Positions 23,561 through 31,590 of a stretch of 64,000 bases of DNA are shown piece by piece. Origin of the DNA: Methylobacterium longum. GTDB lineage: Bacteria > Pseudomonadota > Alphaproteobacteria > Rhizobiales > Beijerinckiaceae. Positions within the stretch are counted from its first letter, which is position 1. The number at the start of each line of letters is the position of its first letter. The notes below the pieces were generated by a model. That model was not told the DNA's origin, searched no databases, and saw nothing but the letters and a program-made list of their open reading frames with translations. The position numbers and the translations under genes were made by a program. Where the stretch lies: contig NZ_BPQS01000018.1 in assembly GCF_022179385.1 (NCBI RefSeq), positions 41,637-105,636 of the forward strand, in the 5' to 3' direction.

Positions 23561-23808
23561 CGCGTTGCTCGCAGCCGGAGCCTGTCGCCCGGATTGGATA
23601 TTCCGTTTTCTTTGTTTTTCAGTTGCAGCATCGAAAGCGGACTCAGATCGCCATATGCTCATTCCGTTGGCGCGGAAGGTGTAAATAACAGCTAATATAA
23701 TGCCCCAAATGGGAGATGGCGCGTCACGCAAAAAATTGAATGCTGGAAACGATTTTCCCACAGCTGTAGCCGACTTGGCTGCCCCGGCTGGTGAGCAGGT
23801 TTCCATCG

Positions 23809-23967
23809 ATGTTCGGCCTCAGTCTCGGCGCCCTCGCCCTCGGCGCAGCAATCGCGGCTTCCGCGTCACGATGGCCGGCTTACCAAGCTCGGCTCGAAGG
23901 TCTCAGCGGCGGGATGCTCGTTTGCGGCCTCGGTCTGCTCGGATTCGAGCTGCCGTTGTTTCGATGA
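23809..23967 (+). CDS. 52-residue membrane protein
   Basis: This short gene begins MFGLSLGALALGAAIAASASRWP and has two hydrophobic helices (about 1-17 and 34-49) joined by a charged loop (AYQARLEGLSGG). Codon use matches the genome. The Shine-Dalgarno is weak (GCAGG). It is divergent from the LuxR-type gene. The function is unknown. Between here and 24260 I see no other gene; an ATG at 24146 with an AGGAG-type signal leads into an unconvincing frame. Confidence 0.55.
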   Translation: MFGLSLGALALGAAIAASASRWPAYQARLEGLSGGMLVCGLGLLGFELPLFR

Positions 23968-24260
23968 CCCGCGCCGCAGGCATGGTGGCTCGGCTGCCGC
24001 GCATCGCTTCATGCACCGGCATCCATCCCTTCGCGAGCGGCGCCCGTCACTCACGTCCGCGATAGGGGCCGGCTTGGGTTGAACGGCGCAGCCGGGTCAT
24101 CCCGGCAACGACGTCCGGCAGTCGGTCGCGTCCCGAGGAGAAGTCATGCCGCAGGAGGCCAGCGCGCCTGCACCTCGACTGGAACACGCGCCAACCTCGC
24201 CTACACGCCGAGGATGCGGCCGCTCGTCCCGGCGTCCTGCTGCCGATCCCCCGCGAGAAC

Positions 24261-24545
24261 TCACGCTGACGGATCGCGCGTCGGCTCGTCTTCAAGGAGG
24301 GCGATCGAGGTCGCCACGGGGCCGTCCAGCGGTCCCACGTGGGCTACGAAGCGCGCGCGCGACCAGAGTTCGACGCGGTCCCCGTCGCTCAGGTGAAAAG
24401 CACGCTCGGCCGCGTCCGCATCGGTGGCGGCCTCGATCGGGATGGTCGACCTGACGCTGCCATCCGGCGCGAACCGGTAGGCCCGGTAGGGTGTCAGCGC
24501 GCAGGAGGAGCGGCGGCCGGCCGGGAAGCTCACGACATCTGCCAT
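24261..24545 (-). CDS. Hypothetical protein
   Basis: This 94-residue soluble protein starts MADVVSFPAGRRSSCALTPY and looks like a small beta-rich domain (YRAYRFAPDGSVRS, DRVELWSRARFVAHVG). The codon pattern is convincing. I believe similar proteins are common in Methylobacterium, but no function is known to me. It lies alone on the minus strand, with about 270 bases of unassigned sequence between it and the cold-shock gene. Confidence 0.65.
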   Translation of the reverse strand: MADVVSFPAGRRSSCALTPYRAYRFAPDGSVRSTIPIEAATDADAAERAFHLSDGDRVELWSRARFVAHVGPLDGPVATSIALLEDEPTRDPSA

Positions 24546-24812
24546 TCGCGCGCCTGTCCGCTACAGTCGAGACCGCGAGCCCGAAGCTTGCGGCACTTTC
24601 TCGCCGATACCGACATCCTGCGCCTCCGTGAGCCGCAAAGATAGCCCGCCGCATGGGGCAGCCGCAGCGAACCCGGAAACTTCCGTCACGGTTCGTGCGA
24701 CAGCGCGCCCGGTTCCCGCCAGACCGTGCTAAGCATGGAACGGTCGGCCAGTACGGCCGGTTCGACGCTCACGGCACGCCACCTCGGCGAGCCGACGATT
24801 AGGGTTATCGCC

Positions 24813-25022
24813 ATGGCTACCGGTACTGTGAAGTGGTTCAACGAGACGAAGGGCTACGGATTCATCCAGCCCGACGACGGCGGCAAGGACGTGTTCGTGC
24901 ACATCTCGGCGGTCGAGCGCGCTGGAATGCGCAACCTCATCGAGGGACAGAAGATCTCCTACGAGGTCGAGGCTGACCGGCGCAGCGGCAAGGAAAGCGC
25001 CGCCAATCTGACGAACGCCTGA
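24813..25022 (+). CDS. Cold-shock protein (CspA family)
   Basis: This 69-residue single cold-shock domain binds single-stranded nucleic acid and acts as an RNA chaperone. RNP-1 is KGYGFIQP and RNP-2 is VFVHIS; the N-terminus TGTVKWFNETKGYG is typical. The start at 24813 is fixed by family length, since upstream codons are not conserved. An 11-bp inverted repeat follows the stop. Several csp copies are usual in this group, so cold induction cannot be assumed. Confidence 0.95.
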   Translation: MATGTVKWFNETKGYGFIQPDDGGKDVFVHISAVERAGMRNLIEGQKISYEVEADRRSGKESAANLTNA

Positions 25023-25030
25023 GCCTTCCT

Positions 25031-25067
25031 CGGTCGGGACGGCGGCCAACGCGCGTCGTCCCGACCG
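25031..25067 (+). terminator. Inverted repeat after the cold-shock gene
   Basis: Perfect 11-base arms (25031-25041 and 25057-25067) flank a 15-base loop, 8 bases after the stop codon. There is no T-tract. Confidence 0.5.
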
Positions 25068-25167
25068 GGTCAGCGGACCCTCCGTCCCGACATCCCCGCG
25101 AGCCAAGTCGAGTATCGGCTCGCGCGGGTGGACCTGAAGACCTGTACGGCATCGCCCATCGACGCTG

Positions 25168-25623
25168 TCACCGCGCAGGGTTCCCTCCGCCCCGGCTCAC
25201 CAGGATGACGTCTCGGCCGGAGACCTTCCAAACCGGCAGCGACCCCTCGCGAGCGAACATCGCGAACGCCTCCTCCACCTCCCAGCTGTCGAAGGCCTGA
25301 GCGCCCTCCACCGCGCGACCGACGATGCAGGCCTCGTCGGGAGCCTCAGCGGTCGGTGACCGGGTCTCCAGCGAGAACATCACGCCCGATCGATCCGGCC
25401 TGAGTTCATCCGGCAGGGCTCCGATCTTGCGCCACAGGCAGTGCCACCGGGCGCACGCCTCCGGACGCTCCGGGTAGATCCCGCACGCCGTGCCGGTGTT
25501 GTGGCGGCACAGGATCCCCGCGGGCTTGTCGAGGACCGCGATCTCCAAGACCCGACAACAGATCGTACAGGAACCGCAGGCCCGGCCTTGCGCGAGTGCG
25601 GCGATGTTCTGCGGGGGTGTCAC
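25168..25623 (-). CDS. YkgJ-type cysteine-cluster protein
   Basis: This 151-residue protein has a cysteine cluster typical of the YkgJ/Fe-S or zinc-chelating family: CGSCTICCRVLEI near residue 16, then CRHNTGTACGIYPERPEACARWHCLW. The remaining part (YkgJ proteins vary here) ends WKVSGRDVILVSRGGG. It may bind zinc or an iron-sulfur cluster; the role is not established. The first codon is GTG at 25623, with no strong Shine-Dalgarno and no alternative start before the first cysteines. Confidence 0.8.
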   Translation of the reverse strand: MTPPQNIAALAQGRACGSCTICCRVLEIAVLDKPAGILCRHNTGTACGIYPERPEACARWHCLWRKIGALPDELRPDRSGVMFSLETRSPTAEAPDEACIVGRAVEGAQAFDSWEVEEAFAMFAREGSLPVWKVSGRDVILVSRGGGNPAR

Positions 25624-25922
25624 CCGGCGAGAGCCTTGCCCATGAGTTGCTTCGATGATGTGCCCCTCCGCGCTGTCAGGGTGGTGCGGCCGCCGAAGCC
25701 GGATCTGGCATGTCGCGGATGTCGCACGACGCCGCGCGCGGGGATCCGGCCATCGGCACGGGCGTCCCGATCGGGGGCGGTGCGATTTTCGACGTCGCCC
25801 TCACGGAATCGGCCGCGCGGCATCATCCGATCGGGCCCTGCCCATGGGCGAGCCGATCGGACAGCGGCCGAGACCGCGGCCGGATCGGCGCCCGGCCGCT
25901 GGAGCGATACGCTCGAGCGCGG

Positions 25923-26318
25923 CTACTGGTCGTCATCGTCGTCGTTGACCTCGATCAGGTCGGTGCTGTCCTCGTCGTCCTCGTCGACCACGAGGGTGTC
26001 ATCCTCGCCCCCGTCGCCCTCGTCCTCGATCTCCAAGGCATCATCGCCCTCGGCCTCGCCGTCGGCCTCCTTACCGGCTTCCTCGGCCTCGACCTCATCC
26101 AGCGAGACGAGTTCCGGGCCGTCCGTCTCCTCTTCGTCGTCGGTCGGGGCCGCTTTGCGCGCCGCCACGGGGGGCGCCGCCCTGGCGAAGGACGTCGACG
26201 GGGAGATCGGGACGATCTCGCCCGAATAGGGGGAGATCACGGGGGACTTGTTGAGGTCGTAGAATTTCCTGCCCGTCGTCGGGCAGATCCGCTTCGTGCC
26301 GAGGTCCGGATGGGCCAC
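25923..26318 (-). CDS. TIGR02300 (FYDLN acid) protein
   Basis: This 131-residue protein starts AHPDLGTKRICPTTGRKFYDL and continues NKSPVISPYSGEI, the hallmark of the FYDLN_acid family confined to alphaproteobacteria. The first 35 residues look like a small knuckle; the rest is strongly acidic, ending in DDDDDQ, and is probably disordered. The function is unknown. The start is a GTG at 26318 with GGAGAAG about 9 bases upstream. About 300 bases with no recognisable feature separate it from the cysteine-cluster gene. Confidence 0.88.
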   Translation of the reverse strand: MAHPDLGTKRICPTTGRKFYDLNKSPVISPYSGEIVPISPSTSFARAAPPVAARKAAPTDDEEETDGPELVSLDEVEAEEAGKEADGEAEGDDALEIEDEGDGGEDDTLVVDEDDEDSTDLIEVNDDDDDQ

Positions 26319-26730
26319 TGCGCTTCTCCATGGGGGAACGTTCGGGGACGTTCGACGCTGGATGACCAGCGCGCCGTCCGCTTCCTCTAGCACGGGGCGG
26401 CGACAGACGAGCCTGCTGTACGTCGGGCTGGTCCGGATTCGGGTGGAGGATACGCGCCGGTGGGCGTCCCGCTGCCGGCGATGGCCCGCCGACGTGTGCC
26501 GGCGGGCAGACGCCCGCCCGCGCCACGGCGTGTCCTGCGCGAAATCCGCTTTGCGGGGCGGGCGACGGAGGCCGCGAACGACCGGGACTTGCGGCGAGCC
26601 GAAGCCGGGAGGCGGGCTCGAGCGGCCGACGCGAACGGATCGAAGATCGCCACCCACCGGATCTGGGAGAACGGCGATCCGCGGACGTCCCATGGCAGCG
26701 CGGGCGCGGCATGGGACGAGGGGTTTCCGC
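26319..26730. other. Region without a supportable gene
   Basis: It separates the FYDLN gene from the 3' end of the MFS operon. Open frames on both strands are composition-driven, and no RNA gene or strong hairpin was noticed. Confidence 0.4.
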
Positions 26731-28089
26731 TCAAGCCCGGGCGATCGGCGCGGCGGCGTGAACCTTCTGCTCCGGCAACTGGTTGCGACCGATCCAGAAG
26801 ACCAGGGCGCATCCGACGCCGGTGAGGACGCACAACGGAAGCAGGGCGACGGGGAAGCTCCCGGTCTGCTCCCGGAGCAGGCCGATCAGCGAGGTGATCG
26901 CGCCGGTCCCGAGATGCGCCAGCGTGTTGATGGCGGCGATGCCGGCCGCCGTCTGAGCCGGTGGCAGCGTCTCGGTGGCCAGGGCGAAGAACGGTCCCTT
27001 GATGGCGTAATTGCCGAGCAGGACCAGCGACAGCAGCACCAGCGTGGCCCAGAGCGACCCCGTCAGGAGCGTCAGGGCGAAGCTGACCGAGGTCAAGGCC
27101 AGCGGCAAGGCCGTGCTCCAGATGCGCTCGCCGCTGCGGTCGGCGCGCAGGCCCCAGAAGATCATGAACGCCGAGGCGATGCCGAACGGGATCATGTTGA
27201 GCAAACCGGTCTCCAGGTTGCTGAGCCCGAACCCCTTGAGGATCTGCGGCATCCACAGCGACAGCGTGTTGCTGGTCGCCGAACTGCCCGCGTAGATCAC
27301 GGCCAGCAGCCAGACCTGCCGATTGGCGAGCACGGCCCAGACCGCCGCGAGGCCGTGCGCGTGGTGAGGAGCCGCAGCCTCCGCCGACCGGCGCTCGGCG
27401 TCCAGCCGGTTGGTCAGCCAAGCCCGCTCCTCCTGGCTGAGGAACGTCGCCCCCGCGGGCCGGCTCGGCAGGAGTGCGAGGGCCGCGAAGCCCAGGAGGA
27501 TCGCCGGCACGGCCTCCAAGATCAGAAGCCACTGCCAGCCCCGCAGGGACGCCGCGCCATCGAGGGTAAGCAGGGCGGCCGAGAGCGGCGAGCCGAAGAA
27601 GCTGGAGAGCGGGATCGCCACCATGAACATCGCCACGATGCGCGCCCGGTAGGCCTTCGGGAACCAGTAGGTCAGGTAGAGGATGACGCCGGGGAAGAAG
27701 CCGGCCTCGGCGGCACCGAGCAGGAAGCGGGCGACCGCGAAGCTCACCGGCCCGGTGACGAAGGCCGAGCCGATCCCCACGAGGCCCCAGGTGATCATGA
27801 TCCGGGCGATCCAGATCCGCGCGCCCACGCGTTCCATGGCTAGGTTGCTCGGTACCTCGAACAGCACGTAGGCGACGAAGAACAGGCCCCCGCCCAGGCC
27901 GAAGGCCGCGGTGGAGAGGCCGAGATCGCGGTTCATGGTCAGCGCCGCGAAGCCGACGTTCACCCGGTCGACGTAAGCGATGAAATAGCAGAGCACGAGG
28001 AACGGGATCAGGCGCAGGCCCACCTTGCGCATCGTCCGGGCCTCGAAGGCGTCCGCGGGTGCCGCGAGCGGCGTGGTCGTCTCTGCCAT
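26731..28089 (-). CDS. MFS carrier, ACS (anion:cation symporter) family
   Basis: This 452-residue, roughly 12-helix inner-membrane transporter has ACS-family features: YFIAYVDRVNVGFAALTMN in helix 1, FEVPSNLAMERVGARIW in the helix 2-3 loop, and LGAAEAGFFPGVILYLTYWFP. The family imports organic anions such as phthalate, tartrate, sugar acids or hydroxyphenylacetate with protons. It is the last of three genes on the minus strand, 47 bases after the amidohydrolase, and probably shares the promoter near 30335. The substrate is unknown. Confidence 0.9.
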   Translation of the reverse strand: MAETTTPLAAPADAFEARTMRKVGLRLIPFLVLCYFIAYVDRVNVGFAALTMNRDLGLSTAAFGLGGGLFFVAYVLFEVPSNLAMERVGARIWIARIMITWGLVGIGSAFVTGPVSFAVARFLLGAAEAGFFPGVILYLTYWFPKAYRARIVAMFMVAIPLSSFFGSPLSAALLTLDGAASLRGWQWLLILEAVPAILLGFAALALLPSRPAGATFLSQEERAWLTNRLDAERRSAEAAAPHHAHGLAAVWAVLANRQVWLLAVIYAGSSATSNTLSLWMPQILKGFGLSNLETGLLNMIPFGIASAFMIFWGLRADRSGERIWSTALPLALTSVSFALTLLTGSLWATLVLLSLVLLGNYAIKGPFFALATETLPPAQTAAGIAAINTLAHLGTGAITSLIGLLREQTGSFPVALLPLCVLTGVGCALVFWIGRNQLPEQKVHAAAPIARA

Positions 28090-28136
28090 GGTCGTGTCCC
28101 TCCTCTGATGACGGATGGTCTGAGCCCGTGGCGGCC

Positions 28137-29057
28137 CTACCGGTCGAAGCGAAAGAGTTGCGTCGGCGTGTCGGCGAGGATGATCCGGCGATCGGCCGCA
28201 TCCGGCACCCAGGCATCGAGGTCGCGTCGCGCCTCAGCGGGGCTGGCCTTCGTCTCGAACTGCGTGTGGGGCCAGTCGCTGCCCCAGAGAAGCCGCTGCG
28301 GACCGAAGGCCTCGCGCAGGCGCGCGGCCGCCTCCCGAGCCGTCTGCTGCCCCGCTTCGCCGCTGCCGTTGCGATACGCCCCGGACAGCTTCACCCAGAC
28401 GCCCCCGCCGGCCCCAAAGCCGAGCAGTCGGCCGAAGCCGGGATCGGCGACGCCGAGGGCGGAGTCGATGCGGCCGAAATGATCCACGACCACCGGCACA
28501 CCCGCCTCGACGAGCGGCGGCAGGAGGCCGCCGAGACGCCGCGCCTCGGCCTGGACTTCGATCTGCCAGCCGAGTTCCTTCGCCCGTGCCAGATGGGTCT
28601 TCCAGGCCGGGGTGCCGAAGGCGGGGTCGGGCCGGCCGATCAGGTTCAGGCGCAGACCCACGATCCCCGCCTCGGCCAAGTCGCGCATGGTCGCGGCCTC
28701 GGCCTCCGGCGCGAGGACGGCGATGCCGCGCAGCCGCTTCGGCTCCTGGCGCAGGGCCGAGACCATGTAGCTGTTGTCGGTGCCGAGGAAGCTCGGCTGG
28801 ATCAGCACGCCGTTCGACAGGCCGTTGCGGTCCAGCATCGCGAGGTAGTCGGCAATGCTGGCGTCGTACTCGGGGGCGTAGCGCCGCTCACCCGCCAGGG
28901 CGAGGGAGCGGGTGAAGACGTGGGCGTGGGTGTCCACCGCCACAATGCCCGACGCGCCCGGCGTGCCCGACGTGCCAGAGGCCGCGCCGCTCGGCCGGGC
29001 CAGGGTCAGTGCGAGACCGCCCGCGAGCATGTCGCGGCAGAAGGTGCGCCGATTCAT
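28137..29057 (-). CDS. Exported amidohydrolase (PDC-lactonase-like)
   Basis: This 306-residue TIM-barrel metal hydrolase belongs to the amidohydrolase-2 family that includes 2-pyrone-4,6-dicarboxylate lactonase (LigI). It has DTHAHVFTR (first metal motif), VVVDHFGRID, and GSDWPHTQF (catalytic aspartate). The N-terminus NRRTFCRDMLAGGLALTLA looks like a Tat leader followed by a glycine/serine linker, so the enzyme may act in the periplasm, which is unusual for this family. It overlaps the upstream MFS gene by 4 bases (ATGA) and precedes a second MFS gene. A lactone or cyclic acid is a reasonable guess for the substrate. Confidence 0.82.
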   Translation of the reverse strand: MNRRTFCRDMLAGGLALTLARPSGAASGTSGTPGASGIVAVDTHAHVFTRSLALAGERRYAPEYDASIADYLAMLDRNGLSNGVLIQPSFLGTDNSYMVSALRQEPKRLRGIAVLAPEAEAATMRDLAEAGIVGLRLNLIGRPDPAFGTPAWKTHLARAKELGWQIEVQAEARRLGGLLPPLVEAGVPVVVDHFGRIDSALGVADPGFGRLLGFGAGGGVWVKLSGAYRNGSGEAGQQTAREAAARLREAFGPQRLLWGSDWPHTQFETKASPAEARRDLDAWVPDAADRRIILADTPTQLFRFDR

Positions 29058-30298
29058 CGGGTCAACTCACGATGTGCGGGGCGCGCATCGTCGGCTCGCG
29101 CGTCCGGCAGAAGGGTGACAGCAAGGAGTACGAGCCCGTAGGCGGCCAGGGCGGACACGCCGATCGCCGGGCCGAGGCCGAGGATCTCGCTGAGCAGGCC
29201 GACACCGAGGGGAAGCACCGCCGAGGCGAAGCGTCCGGCATTGTAGCAGAAGCCCATCCCCGTCCCCCGCAGGCCGGCCGGGAAGAGTTCGCTGAACAGC
29301 GCCGCGAGGCTCGCCGGGATCCCGGCCGCACAGAAGCCGAGGGGCGCACCGAGCAGGAGCAGGACGGTGCCGTCGACGGGGACTAGCAGGTAGAGCGCCA
29401 CCAGGATCATGCAGCCGATGGCAAACATCGCCACGGTCGTCCGTCGGCCGAGCCTGTCGACCAAGCTGCCGGCGACGAGGCAGCCCAGACCGAACGCCGC
29501 GATGATGATCCCGAGATAGAGGCCGGTGCCGAGCACGGAGGTGCCGCGCTCGGCGCTCAGGTAGGTGGGAAGCCACGTGAACAGGGCGTGGAAGCCGCCA
29601 TGCGCGCCAAGACCCAGCAGCGCCCCGATGATCGTGACCCGGCGCATGCCCGGCGCGAAGATCGCGAGCGGAGTGGCCGGCGCCTGAGGCTCGGCTGCAG
29701 CGTGTCGACGAGCGGGTTCGGGAACGGAGCGGCGGACGTAGAGGATGAGGAGCGCGGGCGCGAGACCGCACGCGAACAGGAGGCGCCAAGCCGTCCCCTG
29801 CTCGAAGGCCGAGAACGCAGCGGTCGAGAGAAGCACGGCCGCGCCCCAGCCGATCGCCCAGCCACCCTGGACGGCACCCAGAGCCTTGCCGCGATGCCGG
29901 GGCCGGATAGCCTCGGCCATCAGCACGGCGCCGGCCGCCCACTCGGCGCCGAAACCGAGCCCCTGAAGCAGCTTCAGGCTCAGAAGCTGGGCGAAGCTCT
30001 GTGCGAAGGCCGCCAGGAAGGTCGAGACGGCGAACCAGAGCACCGTGATCTTTAGAGCGCGGACACGGCCGATCCGATCCGACAGCGCGCCGCCGATCCA
30101 CCCGCCGAGCGCCGCCGCCAGCAGGGTGACGGCGCCGATCAATCCGGCATCCGAGCGGCTCAGCCCGAAGGTCGCGATCAGGGCCGGGATCGCGAGGCCG
30201 AACATCTGCACGTCGAAAGCGTCGAGCGACCACCCGCCCAGACAGGCCCAGAAGGTGCGACGTTCCGCCGGACCGATTTCACGGTACCAGCCAAACAC
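29054..30298 (-). CDS. MFS carrier, AAHS/NanT-like
   Basis: This 414-residue, 12-helix MFS transporter starts MFGWYREIGPAERRTFWACL. It shows DAFDVQMFGLAIPALIA in helix 1 and the loop motif GALSDRIGRVRALK, as in aromatic acid:H+ and sialic-acid-type symporters. It is the first gene of the operon and shares a 4-base overlap with the amidohydrolase. Two MFS carriers of different families in one operon suggest uptake of two related compounds, or uptake plus product export. Direct repeats near 30335 lie in its promoter region. Confidence 0.88.
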   Translation of the reverse strand: MFGWYREIGPAERRTFWACLGGWSLDAFDVQMFGLAIPALIATFGLSRSDAGLIGAVTLLAAALGGWIGGALSDRIGRVRALKITVLWFAVSTFLAAFAQSFAQLLSLKLLQGLGFGAEWAAGAVLMAEAIRPRHRGKALGAVQGGWAIGWGAAVLLSTAAFSAFEQGTAWRLLFACGLAPALLILYVRRSVPEPARRHAAAEPQAPATPLAIFAPGMRRVTIIGALLGLGAHGGFHALFTWLPTYLSAERGTSVLGTGLYLGIIIAAFGLGCLVAGSLVDRLGRRTTVAMFAIGCMILVALYLLVPVDGTVLLLLGAPLGFCAAGIPASLAALFSELFPAGLRGTGMGFCYNAGRFASAVLPLGVGLLSEILGLGPAIGVSALAAYGLVLLAVTLLPDARADDARPAHRELTR

Positions 30299-30334
30299 GG
30301 GCGTTCCTCCGTCCCCTTAAGAGGACTAGTCATT

Positions 30335-30350
30335 TATATGAATATATGAA
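30335..30350. promoter_or_regulatory. Putative GntR operator before the MFS operon
   Basis: Two adjacent copies of TATATGAA (30335-30342 and 30343-30350) lie 36 bases upstream of the MFS start, in an AT-rich pocket. The pair resembles the TGTATGAC repeat pair before the GntR gene itself (31174-31189), both fitting TRTATGAM twice. Confidence 0.5.
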
Positions 30351-30386
30351 CTTGGAACCGGTGGACCGTCAAGGGGCCTGCCGGTG

Positions 30387-31172
30387 TCAGCGGATGTCGA
30401 CGTGATATCGGAAGCCCGCGGCCGCGCCGCGGGTCAGGCGCCACTCGATCGGGCGGCTGTCGAAGCCGAAGGCGAGGCGCTCGATGAGCACCACGGGGGC
30501 GCCCTGCGCGAGGCCGAGGTTCTCGCCGTCGGCCTCGTTCGCGGAGCCCACCGTCAAGGTTTCCTCCGCACGGGCGACGATCTCTCCGCAGAGGCGCTCG
30601 TAGGCGGGGTAGAGCAGGTCGCCGATCTCCGGCAGCGGCGCATTCAGCAAGGGGGCGAACCGCAGGGCCGGCAGCCAGATCTCTTCCGACAGGATCGGGC
30701 GGCCCTCGACGAGCCGGGTCCGCAGCAGGCAGATCGCCTGGGCGCCGGTCTCGAGACCCAGCGCGGTACGGACGGCCTCGGACGCCCGACAGGCTTTCCG
30801 AGCCCGGATACGACCCTCCGGGACAGCTTGCGCACCCTCTGCATCGAGATGTCGGAAGAAGCGGAACAGGGACCGGTCGAAGCGCGGACGCCGGACGAAG
30901 GTGCCACGACCCTGCTGTCGTTCCACCAGACCATCCGCGACGAGGGCATCGATCGCCTTCCGCACCGTGCCGATGGCGACTCCGTGCGAGGCCGCCAATT
31001 CGGCCTCGGTCGGGATCGGCTCGCCGGAGCGCCAGACGTTGCGCGCGATTCTGTAGGCGATCTCGTCGCGGAGGCGCTGGTAGAGCGGCAGGCGCAGGTC
31101 GGTCTGGGGCAGGGCGGTCTGGGGCGAGTCTGTCTTGGGCGAGTCTGTCTTGGGCATGGCGGTCCCGGTCAT
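30387..31172 (-). CDS. GntR/HutC-type regulator with UTRA domain
   Basis: This 261-residue regulator has a GntR winged helix (about residues 25-95), seen as LYQRLRDEIAYRIARNVWRSG, IPTEAELAASHGVAIGTVRKAID and QQGRGTFVRRP. A C-terminal UTRA effector domain follows (CLLRTRLVEGRPILSEEIWLPA, VVLIERLAFGFDSRPIEWR). It reads in the same direction as the two-MFS/amidohydrolase operon and ends 88 bases before it, so it is the obvious regulator. Its leader peptide is a repeat of P-K/Q-T-D units. The start at 31172 overlaps the operator region; ATG 31157 is an alternative. Confidence 0.85.
   Translation of the reverse strand: MTGTAMPKTDSPKTDSPQTALPQTDLRLPLYQRLRDEIAYRIARNVWRSGEPIPTEAELAASHGVAIGTVRKAIDALVADGLVERQQGRGTFVRRPRFDRSLFRFFRHLDAEGAQAVPEGRIRARKACRASEAVRTALGLETGAQAICLLRTRLVEGRPILSEEIWLPALRFAPLLNAPLPEIGDLLYPAYERLCGEIVARAEETLTVGSANEADGENLGLAQGAPVVLIERLAFGFDSRPIEWRLTRGAAAGFRYHVDIR
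31124..31153. repeat. 15-bp direct repeat at the start of the GntR gene
   Basis: The 15-base unit gcgagtctgtcttgg occurs twice in tandem (31124-31138, 31139-31153), with diverged copies to the left. It encodes the P-K-T-D-S leader of the regulator. Confidence 0.75.
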
Positions 31173-31173
31173 G

Positions 31174-31189
31174 TGTATGACTGTATGAC
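31174..31189. promoter_or_regulatory. Putative GntR autoregulatory operator
   Basis: Two tandem TGTATGAC units (31174-31181, 31182-31189) lie immediately upstream of the GntR start codon. They match the repeat pair before the MFS operon and suggest autoregulation. Confidence 0.5.
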
Positions 31190-31590
31190 CGTGCGGACCG
31201 TCTGCCAATGCGAGGCTTGTCGGAATCCGGGGCAGGTTTCGGAAGCTGGCTATGGGGCTTCTGTAGCCGCGCCTGCGCTTCCACCAGACGGTCCTCAGCC
31301 GCCCAGAGTGGCGATCCGGCATTCGTCCGGCATTGGAGACGGGCCACACCGCTCCGTTAGGTCGTCGATGCACGACCCGGTCGGATCCGACCCAGGGTGA
31401 CCTGACGGTTCAGCCTCGGGCGATGTGCGGTCGCGGGGAGGAGCGCCGTCGATGGCCGGAGTGGATCGGCCCGAGCGCGTCCGTCGGTCTTCGAATTGGA
31501 CCAGACCCTGCGGGCGACGACCAGCCGCCGCGCGTCTGAACCGCGCGGGGAAACGCGTCGGAACGCAAGTTCGGCTCGCGCGCGAGACCG
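31190..31590. other. Intergenic region
   Basis: It lies between the GntR gene and the 3' end of the YgiQ-type gene. It should contain the GntR promoter. No gene or RNA could be supported. Confidence 0.4.

Noticed and set aside
24146..24454. ATG with an AGGAG-type signal and a 102-codon frame
   Set aside because: The frame is R/P/S-rich and overlaps the better-supported gene at 24261-24545 on the other strand.
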